A stretch of 64,000 bases of DNA, taken from Paragyromitra xinjiangensis (taxonomy: Eukaryota; Ascomycota; Pezizomycetes; Pezizales; Discinaceae). Made by a program: the position numbers and the translations under genes. This document shows positions 34,501 through 47,190 of the stretch, one piece after another (the first letter of the stretch is position 1; every line of letters begins with the position of its first letter). The DNA is taken from contig JBCAMK010000021.1 in the NCBI GenBank assembly GCA_038503065.1, forward strand, positions 744,001 through 808,000. The letters run 5' to 3'. The notes under the pieces are model-generated. The model was not told the DNA's origin, did not search any database, and saw nothing but the letters and a program-made list of their open reading frames with translations.

Positions 34501-37151
34501 ACTCCAATAATACAATAAATGTCAGCCTTCTAATTGTTTTTGTAAGTCACAGAATCAGGGAAAGACCGTTAGATGTAGAATAATCTGATGCGCATTAATC
34601 GAGCTCTCCTAAAAAATGAAGTAACAGCCAGGGAGCTAGTCACTGTTTCTCGACGTCACTTGCTAACATCGAATCGGAGTAATCAGAGATCCGAGATCGT
34701 ACTCAGTTCATGTCCGAGGAATTCCATTGGACTGAACTTTTTCAAACATCTGCTCATGTTGTCGAAAGTATTCACACCCACATGGTCAGTCCAGTTCACA
34801 CGCGTCTAAAGTTGTGTTTTACCGCCAAAATTTTTTTATTCGTTCTCAGGCGCCTAGATCTGGCTCTATGAGTTTGCGAGGACATTGCGTCCCGATCATT
34901 CGTCATTGAACAACACAACACTTTTCGAAATTTTTACGATTTTTCTTCGACCCTATATTTAGAAGACATGACATTCACACCACCGCAGATTGGTAGTAGG
35001 ATGTCGTCTGGCCAGCGGAGACTGTGGGCGTCCGGTGAGGAAAAAAAAAACCCCACAATTATTCCTCAGCTCGGGGCATCGTGGGACCCAAACCTCTCCC
35101 CCGCATTGATGGCGTACCAGACAATGAACAGGAGCTCCTTTGTAGTTTATTCACGATCCTCTATTCAATTCCGATTCTCGTTAGAAGGGACAGGGACTAC
35201 CTTATTTTGCGTTTTTTCAGCAGCCAAGTCTTCGGCGTAAATTAGTCTACCCGGGGAGCGGGGCGAGCGACGGCATCTTATCTGATCCCATCCGTGTTTC
35301 TCCCCTGACACCCACCCACCCTCCCCCCGCGACCAGTTTGCAATTAATTTCGTCTCCATGCTCGGCTCACGCCAGCCGGTCCGGAAAAAGATACCTTGAA
35401 GTTATAGTCCACGATTGTATGTTATGGGGACGTAAAGCGGACCCGAGAGAAAAAAGACGGCGCTGGGTGCACGTACATGTGTAGATACTACATGTAGATA
35501 AAGCAACATACGGGGTCGAGCATGTGAGCCGCTGTTGCTGTTGCTGTCAATTCAACTCAACAGAACTTCTCACCCCTCCCTCTCAAATATGTACCTGCTT
35601 GCCCGCCCAGATACACGTGCGTGCTAGGGTTTTTGGGGTGGGATCCAATTCAGAATGATGTAGAGTATGCCGCCACCACAGATACTCTACCAGGTAGCCG
35701 CGGGAAAGAGGGGGGAGGGGAGGTGAAGGAACACAAGAAGGAACAACATTCCGCGCATAGATACTCCAGTCCACAGAAGGCGAGTTAAAGCCGTAGTTTT
35801 TCTCTTTCACCCTTTCTCCGCTTCGCGAGTCGTAACCGCCTTTCCGAAAGAATTGTAGCTGGGATTAAACAAAACAATAACACAAATCATCACCGCATCA
35901 AGCTCCCCGCTTGTGTGTTCACCAACAAGGTAAAGTGTGAGGAATACGTAGGCCAACAGGCTCACGGGAACGACACACATCATGATCGATAGTAGTTTGA
36001 ACTTTTTATTTTTTTGTTTTGATCACCCCCCTCCCTTTCCGAATGCATCCAGTGCACCGCTGGCTAGGTTTCAAGGCCGATGACGATGATAGTAACGAAC
36101 ATACACGGTAGTAACAAGTTATAAAGTAAAAGGCAAGCAGAAGAAGATGAAGAAGTTCGACCGAAGTACTTATGTAGCTAAATAGAGGAAGATAGTACGC
36201 CCCACCCACCCAATCCGTAGACCCGTCCATCCGACTTCCATACCCCCAGGTAAAATAAAAGAGAACGGAAAAACCCAACCACGTAAAAAAAAGGGGGGGA
36301 AAGATAAGTCCGGAATAATAACGTCCCGCAAAATAAATGAGTAGAGCCAACTAAAGCCAACCAAAAAGAATAGAAAAGCGCCGACCCACTCTTACACCGC
36401 CCCGCCCTGCCGTGCCCTGCAGCCCAGGGAGCCCGCGAGGGTAAAAGTCTAAAAGGATCCGCACTATGTACGTTATGACCACCGTAGGAAAAAAAATGTA
36501 GCCCCTGAGAAAAGACAAAAATCGAAGAGAAACAAGTGGCTAAGGAGTGACAAGAAGGTAGAATAAAACAGCCGTAGAGGTTTAATCACGAAATGAAAAG
36601 AAAAATAGAAAAGCCATGCAAGAAAAAAACCAACACAAAACACCAAAAGGAAACTAACGAAACAAATACAAGAAAAGCAGATAAACTCCAACAGATATAG
36701 TAATAATAAGCATAAAGATAAAAGCCCCCACCAGATAAAGGGTTGAAATTTATATTGCCCGTTCCCTCCCAATTCCATCGTGCATGTAGATATGGTGAGT
36801 GTCCGGTCCGTGTAATGAAGTAAAATATGTGTCCGTGGTATCATCGTGACAAGTCGTAAGAGAGCAGACCTTTCCCCGAAGCCCCATCTAGAAAAGAGTG
36901 GATGTATGACTGAAGGCTAGAACCCATAGTCCTGTCGTGGCGCCCTGTCATGTATCCAGTGTAGGATTCGAAGTTGTGAAGCTCGTATGCCCGCTCCGTA
37001 TGCTTCGCTTAAAATCAAAAAAGAATCGACTTTTCCCAAACATCCAAAGCCAAAAGAAATCAAAAAATCAAAAGCAACCAGCCAAAAGACGCGCGAATTC
37101 CCCCCATTTTTATATATATAGGAAACGTGGTCGATAGATCGAAAGATTGCT

Positions 37152-37837
37152 TTACTTTAACCGACTGCTGGAACTTCGATTCCTGGAATCTCCAGTGATT
37201 TTCGAGGTGGCCATTAATGAACCGATGTACCTGTGGTAACAACGACAATGTTAGTAAAGTGCTTTGCCGTGATCTAATTGTAGGTTGATTCTAGCAGGAG
37301 AGGAAGGATTCGGCGGCGGTCGTACTCTTGAAGGAAGCGATTCTCGCCCTCTAGTTTGTCGTGCTCTTCCCGAACCTTGTCAACACGATCAAGAAGTGCT
37401 AGGAGACCAGACTGTAGAGTTTTTGCTTGCCTAAAGACTTGTTTAGCCGACTTGTATTCATCACGATTACTGGATCGGGCGCAGATGGAGCATAGAAGCA
37501 GGTAGGGTACTCACTGCTCAAGCATAGCTTTTGCTTCTCGACCAATTCGCTCCAGCTCCTCGCTGTTTCTTCGTGGGCTCATACTCCTCGCATCATCCTC
37601 GGCGTATATTTCTCGCTCAACGACGGGCGACCTTCCTCTTTCTACTACGTCTGGATCTGCTCTTGATGCTACGCGATCTTGTCCCATCACTTCACGGTCT
37701 ATAGGGTCCTGATCGCCGTGAACTGAGCCGGGTGTTGAAGAAGATGAGGAGGTGGCTGATAGTGGTGGCGACTCCAACACTTCGATGTGCGAACGCGAAG
37801 TAATTGAACGGTTGTTTGGCGGTCTTGTAGAAGACAT
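37152..37837 (-). CDS. SCOCO/Slo1-like short coiled-coil protein
   Basis: Fungal relative of the short coiled-coil protein SCOCO, which in animals binds Arl GTPases at the Golgi; the yeast counterpart Slo1 binds Arl3 (family knowledge). Three exons: 37515-37837, 37326-37430, 37152-37230, 168 residues. Residues 1-75 are Ser/Arg/Asp-rich and disordered. From about 98 a heptad-type helix runs through RIGREAKAMLEQ, SGLLALLDRVDKVREEH, DKLEGENRFLQEYIGSLMAT, the last part being the conserved block. The tail is Ser/Arg-rich (DSRNRSSSSRLK). Phases 2 and 2 close; donors GTGAGT and GTACGA, acceptors TTTAG and CCACAG. Reading through intron 2 would lose the conserved EYIGSLM end, so this splice is well supported. 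Start is the first ATG. Confidence 0.85.
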
Positions 37838-40800
37838 AGTAGTCTTTTTATTGGTAGGTGTGTCGACGGCAGAAATAGGTCAAAATTTTTCTGGTGTGGT
37901 CGAGGTATTTCGGAGCGCCAGCGTAAAGTTGCAGAAGTTGCGTGAGTTGTTGGTGGTAGTGGTTATCCGCTGCTGCGTTGTAGGCAGAGGGGAGACGGTG
38001 TGGTGGGAACACAAGAAGGAGAGGTAGGCGGTGACAACCGAGACTGGTGAAAAAATGAAGGTCAAGAAATAGATGGACAGGAGTCGGTTAAATTGGAAGA
38101 TAATGTGACAACCGGAGCCCTTGTCCTTTTAGTTCTATTGTTTTTTTTCTCTTTCCTTCTTCTTTTATTTCTCTATCGAGGGAAGATCCAGAAGCAGCAA
38201 GAAGAGATTCCGATTTTTATTCGGCTTAATCTTTTTGCGCCTGTCTGGTCTGGGGACGACGAGGTTATGTGTGTGAAGAAGAGAGAGGGGACGGCAAGTA
38301 AAGTGTCGAGGAGTACCCTCAGCAGTATGATATGTACTTTGCCGGTATCGGCACTGCGGGGACAGTGCTGAAAACGTGTGGAGTGAAATGCGTGAGAGTC
38401 GTCCGGGGGGGTGGGGAGGGCGCTCGTGTGGTGTGTGGGATGAATGTATGTACCGTCACGATCGAGGTGTGGAGGTCCTGGTAAAGGAAGAATGAGGAGA
38501 AGTGAGAGAAAGGAGGAGGAGTGGGCGAGAAGTAGCCGTTGATAGATAGCAGTGTCTCTCCCACTTAACTCAACGCCTCCTCTCCTCCATTGCTATCCAG
38601 GCTTCTGCCTTCAGCGCCTCTGATCGCTCTACAAATTCCCTAGAGCAATGATGATAATATCTATTTGAACTCCAGCCTTCCCCCCTCCCGTGACTGCTAG
38701 GGTCGTGGGATCACCCAACACTGCGAAGAGTAAGGACTTACTGCTGGTCTTCTAGGTGAACTACCCAGGCTCCTCGCGATGGGGGGGCCCTTGCTCAATT
38801 GTTCAGCGCAAGCGGTGGTGTTTTCGGGTCTAATCCCCCTAGTTCCACAATTTGCTGGTCAGTCAGTCATCAACACAGCCGCTTTCTCTCTTCCACTGTG
38901 ACGGCCAGTTATGCAAATACAGGTTATATCTATTTGTGCAACGAGGCTGAAGGCTGGTGATTTTATTCTCGTGATCTTTTACTTCGTAGCTGCTCAGCTG
39001 GGGCTCGTGGGGTAAATGACACTGCTAAAAGCAGCAGTGCTGGGGGAGGTGCGCGTGCCGTATCAGTCGTAACTGTTGCCGTAATTTGTTTCCCTATGTT
39101 AACCTAACCTCAATCGGTCCATACTTGCCAAAGCAGCCACCCATTCGCCCAAAGCAGATCTCTACGAGGACTATACGGAAGGCAAAACCAGTACACATTC
39201 AAATTGTAGGGTTCATACTGGTGAAATTCGTTTCCCGGCTATATATACATATGACATACGTCGCAGATACCGCAATGACGATTTTCGTCGGAGTTTTCAT
39301 AGGAGAAGGGAAGGAGCGACAGACGCCCGGCCATCGCGGTGAGTGGGGTGTGACGGAGAACCGTTCTTCTAGAGTGGGTAAGGAACGATTGATATTTGCG
39401 GTAATGATAGGAGGTGATTTGCAGTGGACTGATGGTGATCGGCACAGAGACGGGGTGTTGGGACCCGATGGATGCAGGATCGTAAAGCCAACGGACAGAG
39501 AAGCCCGAAAGAAAAAAGAACAGGCAAAAAACAGTGAATCGGCGGATTGAGAATTCTTTTGTGAGGCTACTGCAGATGCATTTTTCATGTATGCTATTGT
39601 ATGTGCCGATACGTAGACATCTCACGAACAACAGCAACAGGAGTAGCAGCACGCTGAGAGAAGTTAGGCACAAAAATGAGGGAAGCTGAGCTTCCCTAGC
39701 CGAGTTGCAGAAAGTTTACAAGGGACCAGGATGCGAAACTTGGGATCAGCGAAAGTGGATTATCCAGTGACGTTAAGGTGAGACTGTTTCCCGAAATGCA
39801 GCTGCAGTCGCGTCGCACCGTGAAACGCTGCTCCCTGCCGAGTACCGATGCTCGCCAAGAAAGCCAAGCCCAAGACTCAAGCTAGCCTTCTGAATGAGGA
39901 ATGCTGAGGCGCAGGGTTGGAGAGGGAACCGTTGATGGTTGGGGGAGAGTAGCCAGGGGACGGCACCGTTGGACGTCGTTGGTGGAATAAAGTCCACGGC
40001 TTCGAACTTGCAGCGGGCTCCAGGAATACCCCCTCTATCTACATTTATACCTACCTGAAATAGTCACAGCTGCAGGTTCGCGACTAGTGTTGGATGGCTT
40101 TCCCGGAAAGGGAATACCTCGTGGGTTTGCGATAAGGTTCGGGAACAGATTTTCTTTCTTTTGAGGTCGCTAATTATCAAGCCCTGAGTAGAGTACCTGC
40201 TGGAATGTTTTTTCTAAAAGGTATGAATTGTGCCAAGGGGCTTTGTAGATACTAGCAGAGTGAATCATTGACATTGTACGCGTTGATCCAACAGTCCAAT
40301 GAACATGTTAATAACCTGTAGAGTGTGGCCTAGAGGCACAAATAATGTAGTGGCGTAACCTGCTTCAGGTTCACCGAAGCGAGCGAGCGGCTGGGGAGGG
40401 GTCGATGGTTTGGCTCAACGTCATATCGTGATTTCTGGACCACGACAACATTCAGGACCTCAGCCAGATAGTAGGTAGCTCTAACTCAACACGCAGCTAC
40501 CGTGATCTGAACTCTCTGACGTTTTCTGTCGCTGCCAGCTTAGGTAGTTTCCTTGCACATCTCCGAATCGGTATCTATCTGTTCCTGATCTCCTTATCCT
40601 GCTTTCGCGTAACAGCTCATCAGCTCAGCTCCATTCCATCTCACGGCGTGTTGTTTGTTTCGTCCATCGCCTCGGGAGAGAAAGCTCCAGCTTCCGAGTA
40701 CGACTCTGCTTGTTGTACCTTGCACAACGTCACCGGGCTCAGTTGTCAACTCCAGGAACAAAGGCCGGGTGACGATTCTACTACGCTCCCAGTATCTGCC

Positions 40801-40883
40801 TACCCCACACATACACAGACATCACCCCCACTACCTGAACCTGAACCCCTTCAGCTCCATTGTTCCCGAACCTTTCCACCGAG
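37838..40883. other. Intergenic, 3.0 kb, divergent promoters
   Basis: Shared upstream region of the SCOCO-like gene (minus) and the MUN/C2 gene (plus). Purine-rich near 38.0-38.5 kb. Frames on both strands at 39.1-39.7 kb start with non-ATG codons or have no family likeness. No repeat or RNA gene seen. Confidence 0.5.
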
Positions 40884-43800
40884 ATGTCCAATGCACGTCG
40901 TCGGAGTAATCTCGGTTCTAACCGTTCACGTCAATCCGTCCGCCAGTCTGTTCTAGTGACGACAGATGATGCTTACTCCTATGCCCTTCGTTGTGCGTAC
41001 CTAAATTATCTTCTTCAACCTCGACCTCGGAGGCAGGTCCCCGCCCCTGCCGCCCCGGCCATCCATCGTTCCTCTACGAGCTTCCATGAGGTGATGCGAG
41101 ACTTCTCGCACTCGGTGCGGGATTCTAAGAGTACTCGATTTCCTAAGGAATTTATGCCCAATTTACAAAAGAGGTTGGAAAGCGTGTGGATGGGAAGGGA
41201 TTATAACGTTGAGTATAAAGATGCTGCCGTAAAACGCACATTTGCGGCATTCTACACTGCGTTCAAGGAACCCCGGTTCTATGAACAAGTTGCTAAATCA
41301 CGGCGCGCTGAAGACCTGGTCTTGATCTTCTATTCATCGGCTACTAAGGAGCTGCAGAAGTTGAAGCAGGACGATTCATGGAAATGGCTGGTGGATCGTC
41401 ATGTCGCCCTATTTGTGAGGCTTATGCACGCAGTCATCAAAGAACTGGGGGGTCATCAAGAATTGAGTAGCAAGTTGGCAACTTTGGAGTCGAAGTTATT
41501 GCAGCATGACTCTGATTTGTCGGATGAGACCAACCGACGTTCGTCGACATCTACCGTCTTGGGCCCCCCAGCACCGTTGTCCTATAACGTCAATGATATG
41601 CCGCTAGTAAAAGTGGTGTCGAAAGTTTTCAACGTACCGTTGGCGACTTGTCAGACAGACATCAATATGAACAAAGCTGTATGGACAGAAAAGGCAGCTC
41701 TGCAGGACATGAAGACGTACAGTAACTATTTGAGTCTTGGAAATACCAGACGTACATTACGGAATGAAGATTTCGACACGGATGAGGCATGGGAAGCTTG
41801 GCGGAAAACGGAGACCCCAGCACTATCGCAAGTCATGTTGGCCATTGTCCAGTCCAATCCTACCGAATTAGCAAAGACAACCTCCAAGCAACCACCTAGT
41901 GGAATCAGAAATTCAGTCCACCAGTCAATTTCGTACTCCATGCCGAACGATCTTACCCGATCCTCTTCACACTCCACCTCTGCCTCTGATGCTTCAATGT
42001 ACAGTTTTGATCAACCGGTTGATATGGAGCCATTTGGCCTAAACCCTGGTTCTCCGACGGATACCACTTTAGATACGCCATACACTTATATCCCACCAGA
42101 TCCCCGAATATACTATCGTGCTGTAGCGGATAAATGTTTCTCCTATGACTTGCATGATCCTGATCTCCAACCCGTTGAACTTCCGGGGTCGGACGGTCCC
42201 GTTAGTCTGATTTCAAAGTCATCATTGGATCTTTTGGCTGAGTGTGGTCTGCGTTGGCGCGTTCCACAGGTTTCTAGAATGGTATTATTTTTGGATGTTA
42301 TTAGGGTGAAATACCAGGATTCGGAAATCGACCTTATGATTCTTGACAGTGCCTTCATGTATGCCAAGGCTGCAGCGCTTTTCGACTGGCATACTTGGAC
42401 AGTTGCAGACCAGAATATGGTTCGTCAGATACTGACTTATATACACGATACACTGTTGAGGGAACTTTATGACATCCTTCAGCATGCGTTCGATCAAAAA
42501 GCGGTACCCGTGGGGAGAGTAATGTGGATCCTTGACAAACATATTTATGACGACCCATTGTTTACTGCGACCAATATGGACAGTTATGCCGACCAATTAA
42601 AGGAAGGGTTGAGATTTAAAGCTGGGGAGGTTTTGGGGGAGTTGCTGGCAGATCTACCCGAAGATAAAAGCGAATTAGACCCGTTCCATGTTGTGGAATT
42701 GACGCAAAAGGTTGTTAAGCTTGCAGAAAGGGTTAGCAAGCGGTTCAAAGAGCCTGTTATGGGGTGAGTTTCATTGTCCCGTAGTCTTACTCACCTTACC
42801 GATCGTACCTGACACGGGCTGTATCAGGACTGTAAATCCGGTGATGATATTCATTGAGGTCGTATTTCCCAAGTTTGCAGTCGAAGCAAGACAAATAATC
42901 CTGGATATCATGCAAGCGTACAAAGAAAAGCAGCAGGAAGTGGAGATTGAGGATGGTTTTGATCTCTACAAAGAGCTAACTGAAATCCGTCGAATTTACA
43001 AAGAAGCACACCCCAAAGATCGCTTCCCGGTCCATTTTGAAGACTTTCTGGCAGATTTCGTGTGGCGTTGGATCAAGAGCACCGATGGCAAAGTCGTTGG
43101 TTGGGTCGACGAAGCGATTAAACAAGACGATTTCACCATCAAGATCCGCGAGGAAGAGGGTCGTGAACCAAGCGATGATGAACGACACACGTTATCTGTG
43201 TTGGATATTTTCCGCTCTTTCAACCAGACCGTAGATTACATCAAAAAGCTGGAGTGGGGCGATGAAGTACAGAATGCGCGGTTTATGACGGCTTTGTCAA
43301 AGACGCTTGTTAGTGGGATTGCAAGGTACTGTGAGGTGCTGGAGAAATTGTTTACCTATGAGATGGATAGACAAACTCCAGAGCAGGAAGCCGCAGCGAA
43401 CCAGACTAGGCAGCAGAGGTGGATGACGCTGGCGAGGGACGCATGGAGCAATAATGATAAGATTGAGCCGTTTCAGTTTGCTCCAGAGGTAATTCTCATC
43501 TCTCGAAATTCGTGTAATTGCTAGGTACTGACAGTTGTATCTGGTTAGTCTTGCGTAAAACTCAACGATGTTGAGTTTGCGATCCAGCAACTCGACAAGC
43601 TAGAGCACTCTCTGAATGTTGATGGTGTCGCGGATATTATTGCACGAGCTGCGCCTCCTCCAGGGAAGAAAGCCGCCAGGAGCTACGTCTTCACAATCAA
43701 AATCGTTGAAGCTGAAGATTTGAAAGCCATGGATATAAATGGTTTCAGTGATCCTTACGTCGTATTAGGTGACGAGTACCAAAAGCGGCTTGCGAAGACC

Positions 43801-45168
43801 AGGGTTGTCTACAGAAACTTGAACCCAAGGTGGGAGGAGACTGTAGATATTACGACACAGGGACCAATATGGCTGACGGCGACGGTTTGGGATTGGGATA
43901 CTGTGGGGGATCACGATTGTGTGGGAAGGACAAGTATCAAGTTGGATCCCGCGCATTTTGGCGACTTTTTGCCCCAGGAGCATTGGTTAGATTTGGATAC
44001 GCAAGGGAGATTGTTGTTGAGGGTTAGTATGGAGGGTGAGCGGGATGATATTCAGTTTTACTTTGGAAAGGCTTTTAGAACTTTGAAGAGGACAGAGAGG
44101 GATATGACGAGGCAAATCACGGATAAGGTAAGAGATGCTTTGCGATTTCCTCATTGAATCTGGGAAGCCTAATCGAGGTGCCTTAGTTGTCCGCATATAT
44201 CCATCACTGTCTCTCGCGCTCAGCCCTTAAGAACGTTCTATCGAAGGGGTACAGTATTTCCGCAGTGTCCGGCCTCTTTAGTCGTGCGGGGCTAGGTGGG
44301 GGTGGGCGTCCCCAATCCACGACAGGACCAGCAGTCACAGAAGCGGATATTGCAGCGGCTTTAAATCCTTTGACTGATTACTTCAACGAGAACTTCGCAA
44401 TTCTGAATATGACACTGACTAGCACAGCCATGCTATTGGTTATGTCAAGGTTGTGGAAAGAGGTTCTTGTAACACTCGAGGCTTTGCTTGTGCCTACATT
44501 ATCAGACAAACCATCCCAGCAAAAGCAATTGTCCCCTCAAGAAACAGATGTCTGTTTCAAATGGTTACAGGTTAGAATGCCCGAATCCGCAAAGTTACTG
44601 TAGAGATGTAGAAGCTAACGTATCGCAGCTCATGTTTGACTTCTTCCACTCTGTTGACGAGAACACCGGCGAAGCTAGCGGTGTTCCCATTGACGTCCTC
44701 AAATCCCCTAAATATCATGAACTCCAAAGTCTCAACTTCTTTTATTTTGAATCCACCGACAATCTCATCCGTACTTCGGAGCGCATGGCCAACGCTGCTG
44801 CGGCACGTCAGCAGCAAGCTCGCAATCGTTTGTCGACCTCCGGTGCGGGCAACAGCTTGACTGTCGGCGGCTTGCTGGGTGTTCCTGGAACGAAAAGGAC
44901 AAAGAGTGTGATGATGAGCAGGAATTTGGGAACTATGAGGAAGGCAAAAGAAGAGAAGAGAAGGGAGGCTCAGGCAGAGCCGAATGACGATATGATCTTG
45001 AGGATCTTGAGGATGAGGCCTGAGGCTGCTGGTTACTTGAAAGACAGGAGCAGACAGAAAGAAAGACTTGCTGCGTCAGCTGCGGCAGAGGCAATTGTCA
45101 GACAAAGCATGAATTCTGGGCCAGGGAGGATGGGCCAAATGGGTGTTGGTGGGGGCGTAAGGCGGTAG
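40884..45168 (+). CDS. MUN/C2-domain Munc13-like protein (Ync13/Git1-type)
   Basis: Fungal UNC13/Munc13 relative; in fission yeast such proteins act in exocytosis/cytokinesis (Ync13) and cAMP signalling (Git1) (family knowledge). Five exons: 40884-42763, 42828-43488, 43549-44127, 44187-44570, 44629-45168; 1347 residues. The order is a long N-terminal MUN half (DDAYSYALRCAYLNYLL, FPKEFMPNLQKRLE, LVDRHVALFVRLMHAVIKEL, YYRAVADKCFSYDLHDPDLQ), a middle part (MIFIEVVFPKFAVEARQIIL), a C2 domain at about 890-1010 and a second MUN half (LNPLTDYFNENFAILN, FKWLQLMFDFFH). In C2 the acidic set D909, D915, D962, D964 and D970 is intact, so Ca2+/phospholipid binding is plausible (inference). The tail is basic and Ala/Met/Gly-rich. 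The start is the first ATG of the frame. Confidence 0.92.
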
Positions 45169-46520
45169 GACATCATTTTAGTGGTAATGCTGTTGTTGAT
45201 GGCTATGGGTAATGGTGATGATTCCTTGACTTCCGTCTGGCGTTTTTGTACGGGTGTGGGTGGGCTTCGTTTTGTGCGGCTTAAGCGTCTGATGGAATTT
45301 TTTATCCCTATCACTGTTATCCTTTGTTTTTGTCATACATGTGGTACCTTTTATCCGCTTTACAAGTAATGGTATGTTGTGGTGGGATGATTGGGTTTAA
45401 TGCTGGGATTGGGGCTTTTGTTCGGTATCTTTTTTGTTCCTGTCTGGTCAAAGATACAACTTTGGATCGAATTCGGGTTGTAATATTAAGAGGTTTCGGG
45501 AATGCGCAAATATAATAGGAGAACTTTAAATCTTAGTAGACGGGAGTTTGATGGAAACGTGTTTTAGTCATGAGGTATGACTCGAATTGCTTACATCGTT
45601 GGTTGCAGTAAAAAGGTCCATTGAACCTGAAATAATACCTGGCGGACCGCTCGATAGGCGTAGGGGCTTGTTAATGCTGTTGGTTTTTTTGAATCGGAAC
45701 AGAGGCGCTACCTGGGGTAGGATCCTTGGGTGCTGGTTTTGAGTATCTGCGGGTATATTTTGGCAGGAACTGTGTGGTAATTAGAAGAGGTGGAGTTGGT
45801 AAGTGCAGAACGGCTGAGCAGGGAATCAGGGACTGGAATTTCGAATAGTAAACGGAGTTTGATGGCTTCTCCAACCTGTAGCACATCAAGAGGGAGAGTC
45901 TATGAGTGGCGGTGTTGAGCAAGATCAGATGATGACTTCGCCAGTCTGCGCGAAAATGCTGTAGCTGTGAGTCACGTAATCTCACTCGGAGCGGAAAGAG
46001 GTACATAGCACGGTTTAAACTGTCCGAAGAAGTAGTGCGTGTACGTTACCGCAATCCCCAGGGCGGTGATTAAGATGTATCTCCTGCCTGTCTGTTAGGG
46101 CTGTAGATGTAGCGACTGGGGCACGTACGGGGCTAGTCCGACATATGTTTTGTGTCAATTGGACTACTCACTAGAATACTTTATCCCTCCAATAGGTGCC
46201 TTGTCTTTTTTCACGCGATTGAGGGGTATTTCGGGGGTAATTGCTGCTTATTTCTATTAGTAACTCCCATATAATTGCTCGTACCCTTGGGGAGGGGGGC
46301 TGTAGGATGCAAAAAAACCAGAATTCTCAGGGTTAGTTTGGTACTTAGGTTTGTTGAGAAGTCCCATATAATTACTTGCACCTTCGGGGAAAAAAAGCCT
46401 CGAGGGCCCCCAGACCAGCTTCAAGCTTTTTACTGCACCAAGCTAAGGTAACGGCGTTCTCTAAAATAAAACACCACTCCCAATCAACACTCCTAATCAG
46501 CACCACCAATTATTATCACC
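45169..46520. other. Intergenic with a spaced direct repeat
   Basis: 3' flank of the MUN/C2 gene, then AT-rich sequence. A 29-base direct repeat occurs at 46265-46293 and 46362-46390 (see that entry). A minus-strand frame of 111 codons at 45671-46006 does start with ATG but resembles nothing I know. Confidence 0.5.
46265..46390. repeat. 29-base direct repeat, 97-base period
   Basis: 46265-46293 and 46362-46390 both read TCCCATATAATT at the left and GGGGA at the right. 24 of 29 positions agree, and all five differences are transitions (G/A or C/T). Confidence 0.7.
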
Positions 46521-46819
46521 ATGTTCGGAGCCCGTAGCATTAATCGTTTGCTACACAGTTCGTGGCATATTCGCAACAGTCTAATTCCGCAATTGACGGG
46601 CCCCAAACCGCCAGCACTTAGCCGTCCCCTCACCCTTCCCCCTCTTCACACACTCTCCCCTCTTCCCCGCCCAGCAAAGTCTCACCGGATTGACCAGCTT
46701 CTCGACAGCACGATTAAGCTATACCTGCAACCAAGTAGCCCCGCAACCGACGTTTGTTTGCTCTAAATAGGGGGTTTTGGTCGAGCTTTCTCACATTCGA
46801 CATCACTAATTCTACCCAG
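46521..46819 (+). CDS. Possible small gene with mitochondrial-type N-terminus
   Basis: ATG at 46521 in good context (ATCACCATGTTC). The frame starts MFGARSINRLLHSSWHIRNS, an amphipathic, Arg-containing N-terminus, and goes on Pro/Leu-rich to RIDQLLDSTIKLYLQ. Read straight through, it stops after 81 codons. A GTTTGT donor at 46752 with a CACTAAT branch site and CCCAG acceptor near 46819 would make a short intron, but the following frame soon stops. I do not recognise the protein. Weak candidate. Confidence 0.25.
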
Positions 46820-47190
46820 CAGAGCTAGATCACAAACTTCTTGGTTCGATCACCTTGTTTCTTCCCTTCCCTTCCACTTACGCATGCACTAACCATATAT
46901 CCGGCCGCTAGAGAGTTACCTCTGCCGCCGCTACTGATTATTTTGGTCTCGGCCAAAACGGAAAATCGCGAGACTTCCTATTTTCGATATCGAGCGTCCA
47001 AGGGTTCCAACACTATTTTCTAGGCAAATAGCCAGAGATATCCATTTAGTATTAAACTACTTGGGACAGGATTAAGTATTGTCAGCCACTTAGTTGCAAC
47101 GCCGCACAAACTGGGCAAAGACCTGACATTACTTAATCTCGGTCTAAGTAGCTAGGTCTTTAAAATGAATATTGAATTGAGGAAGCTTGA
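46820..47190. other. Intergenic
   Basis: About 370 bases after the weak candidate gene; nothing recognised. Confidence 0.4.

Larger units (their letters stand above)
26434..37151. other. 10.7-kb block without a supportable gene
   Basis: From the stop of MRF1 to the stop of the SCOCO-like gene I find no frame with an ATG, family resemblance or convincing splice structure. The longest frames are about 100-120 residues. Base composition is AT-leaning but not the extreme AT of heavily mutated repeats. Contents noted: ATC trinucleotide repeat 27638-27656; a pair of CRE-type sites 28492-28535 and another at 34133-34140; TACATGTA palindromes at 27189, 33446 and 35489; a CTAGGGTTT element at 35624; A-rich plus strand (T-rich minus) at 36.2-36.8 kb, on the 3' side of the SCOCO-like gene. 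No reverse transcriptase, transposase or LTR pair recognised by eye. Confidence 0.55.

Noticed and set aside
39086..39588. Overlapping frames of 154 and 129 codons on both strands
   Set aside because: The plus frame starts with TTG, neither shows family likeness, and no splice context or neighbour supports them.
45671..46006. 111-codon minus-strand frame with ATG
   Set aside because: No recognisable family and ambiguous splice sites inside; noted only as a remote possibility.
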